Below are positions 18,410 to 28,095 of a stretch of 64,000 bases of DNA, one piece after another. Source of the stretch: Rhodospirillales bacterium (lineage in GTDB: Bacteria; Pseudomonadota; Alphaproteobacteria; Rhodospirillales; Rhodospirillaceae); contig JANQJD010000014.1 in assembly GCA_028281845.1 (NCBI GenBank), forward strand, positions 124,001-188,000, read 5' to 3'. Each line of letters begins with the position of its first letter. Position 1 is the first letter of the stretch. The translations under genes were made by a program, and so were the position numbers. Under the pieces are notes generated by a model. The model did not search any database and was not told the origin of the DNA. It saw only the letters and a list, made by a program, of their open reading frames with translations.

Positions 18410-18520
18410 AGATAAAACTAAAATAATTATAGAATATTTTATAATATAATATATTTATAATAAAAATTATTATGTAACAATAAATTTTTAGGTAAGTTAA
18501 AAATTTTTTTTTAAAAATGA
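18410..18520. other. AT-rich block
   Basis: About 110 bases made almost only of A and T, including long stretches such as ATAATATAATATATTTATAA. Such blocks occur as easily melted DNA at origins, in promoters, or simply as decayed sequence. Confidence 0.5.
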
Positions 18521-19820
18521 TATCTCTTTTTCTAAAACAAAAATCGCTGAAATTATGCAAAATAGACGTCTGCCAATCCGCTTTTTCTTCTCTGGAGAAG
18601 AACATTTTGCATATTTTTTTCTGTCTCCTACAGAAGAGGACCTCTTCGAAGGGACAAAAACCTTGGAAAAAGGGACTGCGAAAGACTGCCATATGTGTCA
18701 TAACATGTTCTCCCACTCAACAGCAGGGATAACACCTGGGCCCAGACACTGGGCACTTGGGCTGGGCACTGGGGCATTGAGAGAGTCCGTTGTGTTCAGT
18801 AAGTCAGCAACACCCCTCGCTCACCTCACAAGTTTCCTCTGGCATCCCTTTTGCGTCAAGGCATGTGGTTGCGGCACCGAAAAGTCCTCCGATTTCGTTC
18901 TGTTCTAGAAACCTAAGAGATCATCCTGGTCCAAATGAGAAAAATCTTCGCGAAGATAGGAAGATAGGCATTTCTCTGAGAGAGAGAATCACGCGTTTGC
19001 AGTTGAACCTCATGATAAAAAAGAACCCAACCCACCTTGTGACTGTCAATATAATGGCGGTAGCAAAAGCCGACAAGGCCGTTACAGCATGTCATATGTA
19101 GAGGATCGTGCGCTTGTGAGTCTTGGCGTTCTACATTAGATCTTTAGAAGAAATTATCTTTTGATGTGCAATAGAGAGGTCTCTGTTTCAGATCTCTGAA
19201 AAATAATTTCCTTTTTAGGAAGACACCGCATACGCTACTGCAGTAACAATTAACCTTAAAAATAGTGAACAGTCTTACTTACTTACTTAGTATCATCAGC
19301 GTCTCGCGATGAGAGTGCATGTGGGATTATAGAATATATTTTTCCAATGGGGGGGGAGAATCTCACTTATTAAAAAGTGGTAATGACTTAAGAAGATCGT
19401 CATACTCCTTTAAGATTCTCTTAAAGAGAAAAAAAGTGTATGTCAGAGAATTCATGGGGTTCATTCTGGCGTTACACTCCCTAAATTACCGATCGTGATG
19501 TATCTTATTTTTATTAATAATTGAATATCAAACTTTTTTTCCTTTAAAAGGAGTGAATTCTGAGTAATTCTCTTAATAGAAAATATTGTATTTCAGTTTA
19601 TTAAAAATTACTTCTCTCTCTTAAATGTAAGAACAAATTTTGTGGTCATTATTGCTAGCAAAAATATAAAATCAATAAAAATATACAATTTATCAGAAAT
19701 TTATTTTCTAATAATCTACTTATAATTGAAATACAGATGAAGTGCAGATTCTCTCTGCTTGGTTAGCGTACTCAATGAACACAATAACAGTACAATCACA
19801 GTTAAGAAGAATGTTTCCTG

Positions 19821-19840
19821 AATATCGAAATTCGATATTT
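19821..19840 (+). terminator. Possible terminator-like hairpin
   Basis: AATATCGA and TCGATATT form a perfect 8 bp stem with a three-base loop, followed on the plus strand by TTTTTTC. The stem is AT-rich and weak. No gene lies upstream on this strand, so it may be the relic of a lost transcription unit. Confidence 0.25.
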
Positions 19841-20245
19841 TTTCAGGCTCGCATTGGCTTGGCCTCTAAGAGAGCTCGGACTGGTCGCCGATCCTTTGAA
19901 TGAAACGGCAGTACCAAGTACCATTGACGAGCATATGTCTTTTCTCGTACAGGACCGGGAGTTCATGTTGTTTTTTTCTCTTTTTTTAAGAGGATCCTTC
20001 TATCTGTCATCTGGCCAAAGATAGTGTTGAAAAGCGGCGGCGTTGATTTTATGGCTGACGGCTTTAGAATGAAGCCTTGAGATTTTATGATCTAAACTGT
20101 GCATATACTGTGCATATAGTGGGTGTTCTTTTTTTGAGAATTAATCATATAATTTTTCATTATATTAATTTTCATTTTTATGACAAGAGCGCCAAAAGAC
20201 AGAGGTTGGAACTCTTTTTTTTATGTTTTTTTTATGCTTTTGTTT

Positions 20246-20896
20246 TATCATGGTTCTATAGACCAGAACCACAGGCAACGTGGTCGCCGCGCCAGAAAGC
20301 CAGCGTTTGGGAAGGCGACCGATGCTAGTAGTAATAAACGCCACTGGCACTTCAGACGTTCTCTCCCCGAGACTTGGTCAGTCTACATTGATGGGATACC
20401 GGTAGCCTGTCTGTTCAACACTTTTCCCCACATACGTTTTTTCCAGAAAAAAGTAATTAGAAGTAAAAAATTAATTCAATTACTGAAAATATTGCCTGGG
20501 GCCGTTTGAATCAATCCATCGCCGGCCTGCAAACAGCACAAATTTGGTGGATACTCGATCATGCGAGAAAGTTCACTGCACGTGAGGTCCGTCGGGAGCA
20601 AAGGGACCATTGTGTATTGCTAGATCCGCCAAAGTTCCGTCGTTGGTCCTGGGGGGGGGGAAACATGGGATCTTTTTCAAGACTTGCCTGCACTCTTACA
20701 GAACTGTGAAAATCAAAAGAAAGAGGCTTTCCTGCTCTGCCCACTACTGATGCTATGCGCGCCTCTCGATTGCCTCCTCATGACACGGGGAGGACATTTT
20801 GAGAGTGGTGAATTACTCCTGCAAGAGGCTGGAGCCGGGCGTGTACTCCCCACTTCTCTTTTGACACGCTGGAGGAGCAATGAACTGCGCTTGTGA
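20246..20896 (+). pseudogene. Decayed class I SAM-dependent rRNA methyltransferase (RlmI-like)
   Basis: Pieces of one protein appear in order but in different frames. Frame 1 from about 20262 gives RPEPQATW...SVWEG; frame 2 continues from about 20320 with HWHFRRSLPETWSVYIDGI and FNTFPHIRFF; frame 1 resumes near 20494 with AWGRLNQSIAGL, WWILDHARKFTAREVRR and the LLDPPKF catalytic-type motif; after a ten-G run (20651-20660) the match moves to frame 2 (ETWDLFQDLPALL ... GGHFESGELLLQEAG, LLPTSL-like ending). These match my memory of the family found next to RNA methyltransferases in Rhodospirillales. The 5' part is missing, and about 45 codons of the SAM-binding core are deleted near 20490. Its end overlaps the next gene's start by 17 bases, the old translational coupling. 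Confidence 0.8.
20651..20660 (+). repeat. Ten-G homopolymer at a frameshift in the methyltransferase pseudogene
   Basis: The run is one G too long to keep the frame: with nine G the frame would read WGGETWDLF, as expected for the family. It is the longest G:C run I noticed in the window. Confidence 0.9.
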
Positions 20897-21704
20897 ATCG
20901 CATTTTATGGATTACATAGAAAGTGTACACAATGAAAAAATTAAGCTGATACGTGCACTTAATAGAAGAAAAAATCGCCGAAAGAAAAATCTCTTTATAG
21001 CAGAAGGTATGAGTGTTGTTGCAACAGCAATTCGTTATGATTGGGTCCCGCAATTTATTCTGATGAGTGGGAAAACAAAGAAAATAAGCCCAATCAGAAC
21101 TGAGCTTATCCAATGGGCAAGAACACACCACGTTGCGTGTTTTCAATTGTCTGAATCAGTCTTTGAGAAAATTGCCACTCGCGGTAATCCGCAGGATCTT
21201 ATTGCGGTTTTCGTTCAGCGCTGGTGTCTACCCCCCCGAATCATTACACAATCATGGATTGTTCTAGAAAATGTCAGAGATCCCGGAAATCTTGGTACCA
21301 TCGTACGCACTGTTGATGCCACAGGTATCGGTGGAATTATTTTAGTTGGGAGCTGTTGCGACCCCTACGCACGGGAATCAGTACGGGCAAGTATGGGGTC
21401 TATTTTTCACGTGCCTCTTGTCCGGATGGCAATGACTGACTTTCTACAGTGGTATCGCAGATGGCCAGGCGATGTCATTGGAACGCATTTGTCTGCACGT
21501 GAAGATTTTAGGCGCCGCTATAAGGCCCCTGTCTTACTCTTGCTGGGGAGTGAAGGCTCTGGTCTCTCACCCAATATGGTTGAGGCCTGTGTGCAGTTGG
21601 TCAGAATTCCTATGCTAGGGCACATTGATTCTCTGAATATCGCAATTGCCGCAGCTCTTATGATATATGAAATGCAACGAGAAGTAATTTTTACTAGACA
21701 ATGA
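20880..21704 (+). CDS. SpoU-type (TrmH/RlmB) RNA 2'-O-methyltransferase
   Basis: A 274-residue member of the SPOUT superfamily that methylates ribose 2'-OH groups in rRNA or tRNA. Motif 1 is LENVRDPGNLGTIVRT near residue 128, motif 2 is LLLGSEGSGLSP, and motif 3 is VRIPMLGHIDSLNIAIAAALMIYE-like, together forming the knotted SAM-binding fold. The N-terminal LFIAEGMSVVATAI segment is the usual substrate-binding domain start. A GGAGGAG site four bases upstream fixes ATG at 20880. It overlaps the preceding methyltransferase pseudogene, and the two were presumably an operon of RNA-modification genes. The exact nucleotide modified is not known. Confidence 0.9.
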   Translation: MNCACESHFMDYIESVHNEKIKLIRALNRRKNRRKKNLFIAEGMSVVATAIRYDWVPQFILMSGKTKKISPIRTELIQWARTHHVACFQLSESVFEKIATRGNPQDLIAVFVQRWCLPPRIITQSWIVLENVRDPGNLGTIVRTVDATGIGGIILVGSCCDPYARESVRASMGSIFHVPLVRMAMTDFLQWYRRWPGDVIGTHLSAREDFRRRYKAPVLLLLGSEGSGLSPNMVEACVQLVRIPMLGHIDSLNIAIAAALMIYEMQREVIFTRQ

Positions 21705-21922
21705 GCCTCTTTCTGAGAGGAAGAATAACTTTTTCTTTCTAAACGGTTAAAATCAGAAGAGCTCTTGAAAATTAGATATCTTGAAAATTATATATTACGG
21801 CAACTCATTCAGATGGTTTTTATACGCGGAAAATAGATATGCGCACTTACTCTCTATATGAAAATAATCCAAATTATGCTCTATTTTAGAGAGTTCTTCT
21901 CCAAAGATCTTGATTCTTTTAA

Positions 21923-22501
21923 ATGAGAAATGTAAAGGAGATTACTCTTATAAAAAGATATGTATTTCTCGATCGTGACGGCACTCTCAACGTAGACACT
22001 CATTATCTTTCTCACCCTGATCAGGTTGTACTTTTACCTGGTGTCGTGCAAGGTTTGCATTACTTGCAAGCAATGGGTTTTAGGTTGATTGTACTGACAA
22101 ACCAGTCAGGAGTGGCCCGCGGTTATTTTAACGAGACCCAGGTTACCGCCGTGCATGCTCGCCTGCGAGGGATGCTGATGGCTGAAGGCGTGATCTTGGA
22201 TGCCTTTTATTTCTGCCCGCATGCTCCTGATGATCACTGTGCCTGTCGTAAACCACGACCAGGTTTGCTTGATCAGGTACGCCGTGACCACAACTTTAAT
22301 CCTGAACAGGCTTATATAATTGGAGACAAAGACTCTGATATCGTTATGGGCAAAGTAGCTGGCATAAGAACCATTCTAGTGTGTCCTGACTTACCGGCCG
22401 ACTCTTCTCAAAGAGGCTCAGACACGGCGAATTGTGTCACACCTGATTTTCTTGTTAAGAATCTTGTAGAAGCAGCAATGCTGATCATTTCTACAGGCTG
22501 A
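21923..22501 (+). CDS. gmhB: D-glycero-D-manno-heptose-1,7-bisphosphate 7-phosphatase-type HAD hydrolase
   Basis: A HAD-superfamily phosphatase of the histidinol-phosphatase/GmhB subfamily. The nucleophile motif is FLDRDGTLN (residues 14-22), motif II is LTNQSGVARGY, and motif IV is IIGDKDSD. The zinc-binding loop characteristic of GmhB is CPHAPDDHCACRKPRPG. In LPS-bearing bacteria it acts in the ADP-heptose pathway; no other heptose gene is in the window. The only in-frame start is ATG at 21923, which lacks a ribosome binding site, while a clear AAGGAG sits inside the frame at 21935-21940 with no ATG, GTG or TTG at the right distance. The stop codon lies within a 17 bp tandem duplication. 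Confidence 0.87.
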   Translation: MRNVKEITLIKRYVFLDRDGTLNVDTHYLSHPDQVVLLPGVVQGLHYLQAMGFRLIVLTNQSGVARGYFNETQVTAVHARLRGMLMAEGVILDAFYFCPHAPDDHCACRKPRPGLLDQVRRDHNFNPEQAYIIGDKDSDIVMGKVAGIRTILVCPDLPADSSQRGSDTANCVTPDFLVKNLVEAAMLIISTG

Positions 22502-22513
22502 TCATTTCTACAG
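22480..22513. repeat. 17 bp tandem duplication spanning the gmhB stop codon
   Basis: Two exact copies of GCTGATCATTTCTACAG occupy 22480-22496 and 22497-22513; the TGA stop lies in the second copy. A further partial copy follows. Confidence 0.95.
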
Positions 22514-22590
22514 TTCTACAGTGTGTCTAGCAGTTTTTCATAAAAATTGAAAAAAATTAGAAGAAGGGTCTGGTAGAAGGATATCTGAAC

Positions 22591-23709
22591 ATGTCGGTTC
22601 TTCGTGCTCAGGAGTTTCCTATTGATCTCGTGGGACTCTTACCAGCCGACCTGCTTGTCCTCACAAAAAGTCTTGATGCGGAGCATTTCCGTGCGAGCCA
22701 GCTCTGGCACTGGATTTATCATCGTGGTGTTACAGATTTTTCGGCCATGACCAATCTCCCAGAGAAGTTCCGAAAAAAATTAAGTGAACGGTGTGTTGTT
22801 GGGCGTCCGCAAATCTCCCAGACTATCACAGCAGAATCAGATTTGACTCATAAATGGCTTATGCGTTTTGCTGACGGACAAGCAGCAGAGACGGTTTATA
22901 TCCCAAAGGATGATCGTGGCACACTTTGTCTTTCCAGTCAGGTAGGCTGCACACTCACGTGTCGTTTTTGTTATACAGGTACACAAGAATTTACAAGAAA
23001 TCTTAGCACTGCTGAAATAGTAGGACAGTTATTAAAAGTAAAGGACATCTATAATCTTTGGGATGATTCCAGATACAAAAATATACTTTCAAATGTTGTC
23101 ATGATGGGTATGGGTGAGCCATTATTTAATTACAATAATGTAATAACAGCCTTGAAGATTATGATGAACATTGAAGGCCTTGCAGTGTCACATAGGCGTA
23201 TCACTGTGTCAACAGCAGGGGTCGTCCCGATGATCTTACGTTTAGGAGAAGAAGTATCATGTAATCTCTCTATAAGTTTACACTCTGCAACAGATGCAGT
23301 ACGCGATGTCCTCATGCCTATCAATAAACGATACCCCCTGGCTGCACTCATGGCTGCCTGTAGAGCCTACCAGGCAGTCCGGAATACTCGTCGTATCACA
23401 TTTGAATATATTATGCTTCGGGGAATCAATGACAGTGAATCTGATGCTCGTGCCGTTATACGACTAGTCAACGGTGTCCAGTGCAAATTCAATCTTATTC
23501 CCTTGAACCAATGGCCAGGGGTCTCGTACACTGGCTCAACGGCGGATGCTACTTATCGTTTCGCCACCATTCTGCAAGATTCTGGTTATGCCGCGCCGAT
23601 ACGTGCCGCGCGTGGTCGAGATATCCATGCTGCCTGCGGGCAGCTCTGCTCATCTTTCTACAATCTTAAAAAGAGAAAAAGTGAACATCTCCCCTTATAT
23701 ATCCAATAA
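22591..23709 (+). CDS. rlmN: Dual-specificity RNA methyltransferase RlmN
   Basis: A radical-SAM enzyme that methylates C2 of an adenosine in 23S rRNA and in some tRNAs. The [4Fe-4S] cluster ligands are the three Cys in [13 protein letters not shown]. The methyl-carrying Cys is in AACGQL near the C-terminus, and the other catalytic Cys is in the [13 protein letters not shown] region. The [13 protein letters not shown] and [10 protein letters not shown] segments are family hallmarks. The length of 372 residues is normal. A GAAGGATAT site precedes ATG at 22591. The last 15 bases overlap the convergent odhB gene. Confidence 0.96.
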   Translation: MSVLRAQEFPIDLVGLLPADLLVLTKSLDAEHFRASQLWHWIYHRGVTDFSAMTNLPEKFRKKLSERCVVGRPQISQTITAESDLTHKWLMRFADGQAAETVYIPKDDRGTLCLSSQVGCTLTCRFCYTGTQEFTRNLSTAEIVGQLLKVKDIYNLWDDSRYKNILSNVVMMGMGEPLFNYNNVITALKIMMNIEGLAVSHRRITVSTAGVVPMILRLGEEVSCNLSISLHSATDAVRDVLMPINKRYPLAALMAACRAYQAVRNTRRITFEYIMLRGINDSESDARAVIRLVNGVQCKFNLIPLNQWPGVSYTGSTADATYRFATILQDSGYAAPIRAARGRDIHAACGQLCSSFYNLKKRKSEHLPLYIQ

Positions 23710-24900
23710 TAGACGAATTGGGTCTTCTATACACTCTTTGATACTTACAAGAAAAGATACCGCTTCACGGCCGTCTATGATTCGATGATCATAAGACAGT
23801 GCAACATACATCATTTGCCGTTTTTGAATCGAGCCATCCGCCCCAACGACAGGTCGTTGTTGAATTTTATGCATGCCAAGAATTCCAGATTGTGGGGCAT
23901 TTAGAATCGGCGTACTCATCAATGAGCCATAAATTCCCCCGTTCGTAATGGTAAATGTACCATCTGTCAAATCTGCGACTGATAATTGACCATTCCGGGC
24001 ACGACTAACTAAATCAGCAACTTCTTTTTCTATTGCAGAAAAGCACTTAATATCAGCATCTCGTATAACAGGAACTACTAAACCTTGTGCCGTGTTCACG
24101 GCTATACCAATGTGACAGTAGTCCTTATAGAGGATCTCATGACCATCAATTTCAGCATTCACAACAGGGAATGCTTTCAGAGCAGCTACACAGGCTTGAA
24201 TGAAGAACGTCATGAATCCGAGACGCGCCTTGTATTTCTTTTCAAATGCCTCACGGTGACGCTGCCGGAGCGATATGATTGCTGTCATATCCACTTCGTT
24301 GAAGGTTGTGAGAATCGCCGCAGTATTTTGAGCTTCCTTCAGACGTGTAGCAATGCGCTGGCGTAATCTACTCATGCGCACTCGCCTTTCAGCACGTTCA
24401 GCACGTTGAGGCAATTGAGATTGAGGAGATTCAACAGAAAATTGTGACTGATTGCCAGCACTCTGGAAGTTTATAATATCCTCTTTTGTCAGTCGTCCTC
24501 CTCTCCCTGTTGCTGGGATAATAGACGGTGTCAGAGTCTGTTCTGTTACTATTCGTCGTACAGACGGAGAAAAATTCTCTTTTGATGAATGATTGAGTGA
24601 AGATGTAGTAGAAAAAGTCGCTGGAGGAGATTTTGTAGATGGAGATTTTATAGTTTCATTTTTTACTTCAGCAATGATACCAAGGATACTCCCAACGGTC
24701 ACACTATCACCAATCACTACGATACATTTTTCTAATACACCCGTTGCAGGTGAAGGAACCTCAATAGTAATTTTATCTGTTTCTATCTCAACGAGAGGTT
24801 CATCAATTTCAACGTGTTCACCAACTTTTTTAAACCACTGCGTTACAGTTGCCTCTATAACAGACTCGCCTAGCGGGGGGACTTTGACTTCGGTGGACAT
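23695..24900 (-). CDS. sucB: Dihydrolipoamide succinyltransferase (E2 of 2-oxoglutarate dehydrogenase)
   Basis: Transfers the succinyl group to CoA in the 2-oxoglutarate dehydrogenase complex. Residues 1-77 are one lipoyl domain with the acceptor Lys in [14 protein letters not shown] serine/threonine-rich linker follows, then the E1/E3-binding domain ([30 protein letters not shown]), then the catalytic domain ending with the [14 protein letters not shown] active-site motif. A 9 bp tandem duplication (24388-24405) gives an RAERAER repeat in the second linker. ATG at 24900 has an AGAGG site. It follows sucA by 32 bases. The lpd gene that often completes this operon is absent here. Confidence 0.96.
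   Translation of the reverse strand: MSTEVKVPPLGESVIEATVTQWFKKVGEHVEIDEPLVEIETDKITIEVPSPATGVLEKCIVVIGDSVTVGSILGIIAEVKNETIKSPSTKSPPATFSTTSSLNHSSKENFSPSVRRIVTEQTLTPSIIPATGRGGRLTKEDIINFQSAGNQSQFSVESPQSQLPQRAERAERRVRMSRLRQRIATRLKEAQNTAAILTTFNEVDMTAIISLRQRHREAFEKKYKARLGFMTFFIQACVAALKAFPVVNAEIDGHEILYKDYCHIGIAVNTAQGLVVPVIRDADIKCFSAIEKEVADLVSRARNGQLSVADLTDGTFTITNGGIYGSLMSTPILNAPQSGILGMHKIQQRPVVGADGSIQKRQMMYVALSYDHRIIDGREAVSFLVSIKECIEDPIRLLLDI
24388..24405. repeat. 9 bp in-frame tandem duplication in sucB
   Basis: TTCAGCACG is repeated exactly (24388-24396, 24397-24405), encoding a doubled tripeptide in the linker before the catalytic domain. Confidence 0.85.
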
Positions 24901-24932
24901 GATAACCTCTAAGATCTCAGTGAGACCGTAGA

Positions 24933-27839
24933 TCAGATCGGGATTCTCTCAGATCGGGATATCTCTACCGACTCTGTCTTTTCTGTCTTTTCTGTCTGTC
25001 TCTGAAACGGCTGAACAAGTACTCCGGCATCCCAGCGCAACGCCTGATCAATCAGTAGTGCTTGCTCTTCCAGATGACGACGCAAGAGGCCAGTGGCTGG
25101 AGATGCAGATGCCTTACGACCAACGTAAAGCAGCCGTCTCTGTGGTGAATATCCTAGCTCATCAAGCAAGTACTGTAGACGGCGATCAACATGAAGAAAA
25201 GCCCCTTGATTAGCGGGCTCCTCCTGGCACCATACTAGTTCAGCGCTAGTATATCTAGAAAGCTGCGCCTTGAGATTTTCATGAGGCCATGGATATAACT
25301 GTTCAACGCGAATAACTGCAACATTCTTCAAGCAGAGTTCCAGCGATCTTTGGACGAGGTCGTAATATACTTTGCCGCTGCATAACACAACACGGCTTAC
25401 TTGCTCAGGGGGTACGATAGCCGTCGTGTCCTGCAATACCCGATGAAAACGGGATGTAGGACCAAATGCTTGTAATGGCGAGACACACCCCTTGTGACGT
25501 AACAGTGATTTTGGTGTAAACACAATCAGCGGCTTGCGAAAATTGCGTCGGACTTGTCGTCGCAAAAGATGGAAGAAGTTAGCCGGTGTTGTCGGAAGAC
25601 AGATCTGAATATTTTCATCTGCTGTGAGTTGTAAATAACGTTCTGGCCTGCCAGAAGAATGCTCCGGTCCTTGCCCTTCAAAACCATGTGGCAGAAAGAT
25701 GGTTAGACCTGACAGACGTAACCACTTCGACTCACCTGAAGCAATGAACTGATCAAAAACCACTTGTGCGCCATTAGCAAAATCACCAAACTGTGCTTCC
25801 CAGATGACTAAAGCCTTTGGCATCGCAAGAGAATAACCATATTCAAAGCCTAACACTGATTCCTCAGATAAAGGACTATCAACCACCTCAAAAAGAGATT
25901 GTCCATCACGGATGTGATTAAGTGGTATGTAAACGGATTCGTTCTCTTGATCTATCAAAACGGCGTGACGCTGTGAAAAAGTCCCACGCCCACTGTCCTG
26001 GCCCGAGAGACGTACTGGTGTGCCTTCGAGTAAAAGAGTCCCAAACGCCAGTGCCTCTGCCGTTGCCCAGTCAATATCCTGACCTGTTTGGAACATGTCC
26101 CGTTTATTTTCAAGTTGGCGGAGGATTTTAGGATGAATTCTCAAACCAGTGGGTGGAGTTGAGAGAGCAGCCCCTACTTCCCTGAGCAGGGTCATGGACA
26201 CATCCGTAGATTCCTGACGTAACTCGTCCTCACCTTTTGCTGGCACTAGACCACTCCAGATCCCTTCTAACCAGTCTGCTTTGTTAGGTTTATAGCTCTC
26301 AGAATCTTCGTACTCTTCTTTTAGGCGATTACGATATCGTATATCCATAAAACTGATTTCATCAGTCTTTACAAGATTATTCTGCAATAATTTATCAGAA
26401 TAAATTTTTTTAGTTGTAGGATGAGTAGCAATACGTCCGTACATGATGGGCTGTGTAAAGCTAGGTTCATCTGTTTCATTATGACCATGACGGCGGTAGC
26501 AGAGCATGTCAACGACCACATCTGCCATGAACTGCTGTCGAAATTCTGTTGCTATACGAGCAATATGTACGACTGCTTCTGGATCGTCACCATTAACATG
26601 GAAGATAGGAGCCTGGACTCCCTTTGCCACATCTGACGGATAAGTACTAGAACGACTATGTTGTGGCAGTGTGGTGAAGCCAATTTGATTGTTAATAATC
26701 ACATGAATTGTCCCGCCACTGCAGTATCCTTTCAATTGGGAAAGACCAAAACATTCAGCGACCATGCCCTGCCCAGAGAAGGCGGCGTCGCCATGCAAAA
26801 TCACTCCCATGACTTCATCACGGGCCACCATACCACCACGCAGGGCCTGATTCGCCCGTACTTTGCCAAGCAAAACGGGATCAGCCGCTTCTAGGTGTGA
26901 GGGATTAGCAATTAATGAAACATGCATCCTCCTATCGTCAAACACGCGATCAGTGGATGTACCTAAATGGTACTTCACATCACCAGCACCCTGCACATCT
27001 TCAGGATGAGCTGGATTCCCCTGAAACTCAGAGAAAATAGCGCGATAGGGCTTTTTTAATACATGAGCAAGCACGTTCAGCCTGCCGCGGTGAGCCATAC
27101 TGAATACGATATTATTAAGGCCCAGCTGACTACCACGTTTGAGAATCTGTTCTAGTAAGGGAATGAGAGACTCCCCACCCTCTAAGCCAAAACGCTTTGT
27201 CCCAAGATATTTAGTATGCAAGAATTTTTCAAACTCTTCAGCCTCAGTCAGTTGTTCAAGAATAGCGCGCCTGTCTGCGGCAGAAAATTCTGTCTGATTA
27301 CGGACACTTTCAATACGTCTTTGAATCCATGCCTTCTGTTCAGGATCTTGTATATGCATAAACTCAACACCAATGTGACCACAATAAGTCGTCCGCACAG
27401 CGTCGAGAATCTGCTGTAAAGTAGCCGTTTGCATCCCAAGTACATTGTCGATGAAAATTTCTCGATCAAGGTCACGTTCCGTGAAACCATACTCATGGTA
27501 GTCAAGTTCTGGGTGATAGCGCTCTCCATGGAGGCCAAGAGGATCTAGACTGGCAATCAGATGCCCGCGGACACGATAAACTCGAATCATCATTAAGGCA
27601 CGAATGGAATCGAGAGTATGTCGGTCGGCTAGCGTCTTTCCGTGGACAACCCGGACGACCTCAGCAGCATCGGCCTCAGCAGCATCGGCCAAAATAGCTA
27701 AGTCTCGATTCTCCAAAAGATCAAAAAACTGCACCCAACTCCGATCAATAGCGGCTCTGTCCTGGAGATATCTGCGATACAGTGCCGCGATAAACGTCGC
27801 GTTAGGTCCGAAGAGAAACGTTTCAATACTGCGCCCCAT
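24933..27839 (-). CDS. sucA: 2-Oxoglutarate dehydrogenase E1 component
   Basis: The thiamine-diphosphate decarboxylase that opens the 2-oxoglutarate dehydrogenase reaction, 968 residues. The N-terminal arm ([20 protein letters not shown]) is the usual OdhA start. Conserved blocks include [19 protein letters not shown], the ThDP-binding [13 protein letters not shown] and NNQIGFTT, the [16 protein letters not shown] segment, and [15 protein letters not shown] in the transketolase-like C-terminal part. Two in-frame tandem duplications are present: 15 bp at 27661-27690 in the N-terminal arm and 9 bp at 24974-24991 near the C-terminus. No clear ribosome binding site precedes 27839. It is separated from sucD by a 256-base spacer with a strong hairpin. 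Confidence 0.97.
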   Translation of the reverse strand: MGRSIETFLFGPNATFIAALYRRYLQDRAAIDRSWVQFFDLLENRDLAILADAAEADAAEVVRVVHGKTLADRHTLDSIRALMMIRVYRVRGHLIASLDPLGLHGERYHPELDYHEYGFTERDLDREIFIDNVLGMQTATLQQILDAVRTTYCGHIGVEFMHIQDPEQKAWIQRRIESVRNQTEFSAADRRAILEQLTEAEEFEKFLHTKYLGTKRFGLEGGESLIPLLEQILKRGSQLGLNNIVFSMAHRGRLNVLAHVLKKPYRAIFSEFQGNPAHPEDVQGAGDVKYHLGTSTDRVFDDRRMHVSLIANPSHLEAADPVLLGKVRANQALRGGMVARDEVMGVILHGDAAFSGQGMVAECFGLSQLKGYCSGGTIHVIINNQIGFTTLPQHSRSSTYPSDVAKGVQAPIFHVNGDDPEAVVHIARIATEFRQQFMADVVVDMLCYRRHGHNETDEPSFTQPIMYGRIATHPTTKKIYSDKLLQNNLVKTDEISFMDIRYRNRLKEEYEDSESYKPNKADWLEGIWSGLVPAKGEDELRQESTDVSMTLLREVGAALSTPPTGLRIHPKILRQLENKRDMFQTGQDIDWATAEALAFGTLLLEGTPVRLSGQDSGRGTFSQRHAVLIDQENESVYIPLNHIRDGQSLFEVVDSPLSEESVLGFEYGYSLAMPKALVIWEAQFGDFANGAQVVFDQFIASGESKWLRLSGLTIFLPHGFEGQGPEHSSGRPERYLQLTADENIQICLPTTPANFFHLLRRQVRRNFRKPLIVFTPKSLLRHKGCVSPLQAFGPTSRFHRVLQDTTAIVPPEQVSRVVLCSGKVYYDLVQRSLELCLKNVAVIRVEQLYPWPHENLKAQLSRYTSAELVWCQEEPANQGAFLHVDRRLQYLLDELGYSPQRRLLYVGRKASASPATGLLRRHLEEQALLIDQALRWDAGVLVQPFQRQTEKTEKTESVEISRSERIPI
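24974..24991. repeat. 9 bp in-frame tandem duplication near the sucA C-terminus
   Basis: CTGTCTTTT occurs twice in tandem (24974-24982, 24983-24991), giving a TEKTEK repeat in the extra C-terminal tail, which looks longer than usual for the family. Confidence 0.85.
27661..27690. repeat. 15 bp in-frame tandem duplication near the sucA N-terminus
   Basis: TCAGCAGCATCGGCC is repeated exactly (27661-27675, 27676-27690) and encodes a doubled ADAAE unit in a surface-type Ala/Glu-rich stretch. Confidence 0.95.
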
Positions 27840-27881
27840 TTATTATGGTCGGTACGGTTTACACCGCATCGCCTTCCTCAT

Positions 27882-27913
27882 CTAGGCTAGGACACTAGCT
27901 AGGCTAGGACACT
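27882..27913. repeat. CTAG-rich 15 bp direct repeat upstream of sucA
   Basis: Two exact copies of CTAGGCTAGGACACT (27882-27896, 27899-27913) separated by two bases, about 45 bases before the sucA start codon. Confidence 0.9.
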
Positions 27914-28046
27914 CTCATCTTTAAGATAATGATGTGAATTCAGTCTAAAACACACTAAAACACCATCATAAACACAATCATAAAAAGCGTCCTCGGCACT
28001 CACCTCACTCTGCACTCTCTTCCCCCCCCTCCATCTCAAAGCGAGC

Positions 28047-28082
28047 CCTAGGCCCTAGCTAGCCTCTAGCCTAGGGCCTAGG
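28047..28082. repeat. Long CTAG-dense hairpin between sucD and sucA
   Basis: CCTAGGCCCTAGCTAG (28047-28062) pairs with CTAGCCTAGGGCCTAGG (28066-28082) around a three-base loop with a single bulged base. Nine CTAG tetramers fall between 28048 and 28099, the last overlapping the sucD stop codon. In the transcript it lies just after sucD and is not followed by a T run, so it is more like an mRNA-processing, stabilising or REP-like element than an intrinsic terminator. Confidence 0.9.
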
Positions 28083-28095
28083 CCTAGCTAGAGAG

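Larger units (their letters stand above)
18167..20245. other. 2 kb region without recognisable genes
   Basis: I read both strands and found no gene I can name, no tRNA, tmRNA, 6S, SRP or RNase P signature, and no transposase fragment. It holds a perfect DnaA-box sequence, an AT-rich block, an eight-G run (19349-19356), two clean hairpins (19408-19426 and 19821-19840) and a short open patch around 19859-20010 that looks somewhat protein-like (LRELGLVADPLNETAVPS) but was not identifiable. The best description is decayed sequence with possible regulatory remnants. Confidence 0.6.

Noticed and set aside
18273-18716. 147-codon minus-strand ORF in the gene-free region
   Set aside because: It crosses the AT-rich block, is mostly Ile/Phe/Tyr/Lys from AT-biased codons, and shows no family motif. 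It is probably chance.
19408-19426. CTTTAAGA-TTC-TCTTAAAG hairpin as an intrinsic terminator
   Set aside because: The stem is perfect but is followed by A rather than T on the plus strand, and on the minus strand the T run precedes it. It does not fit a terminator in either direction.
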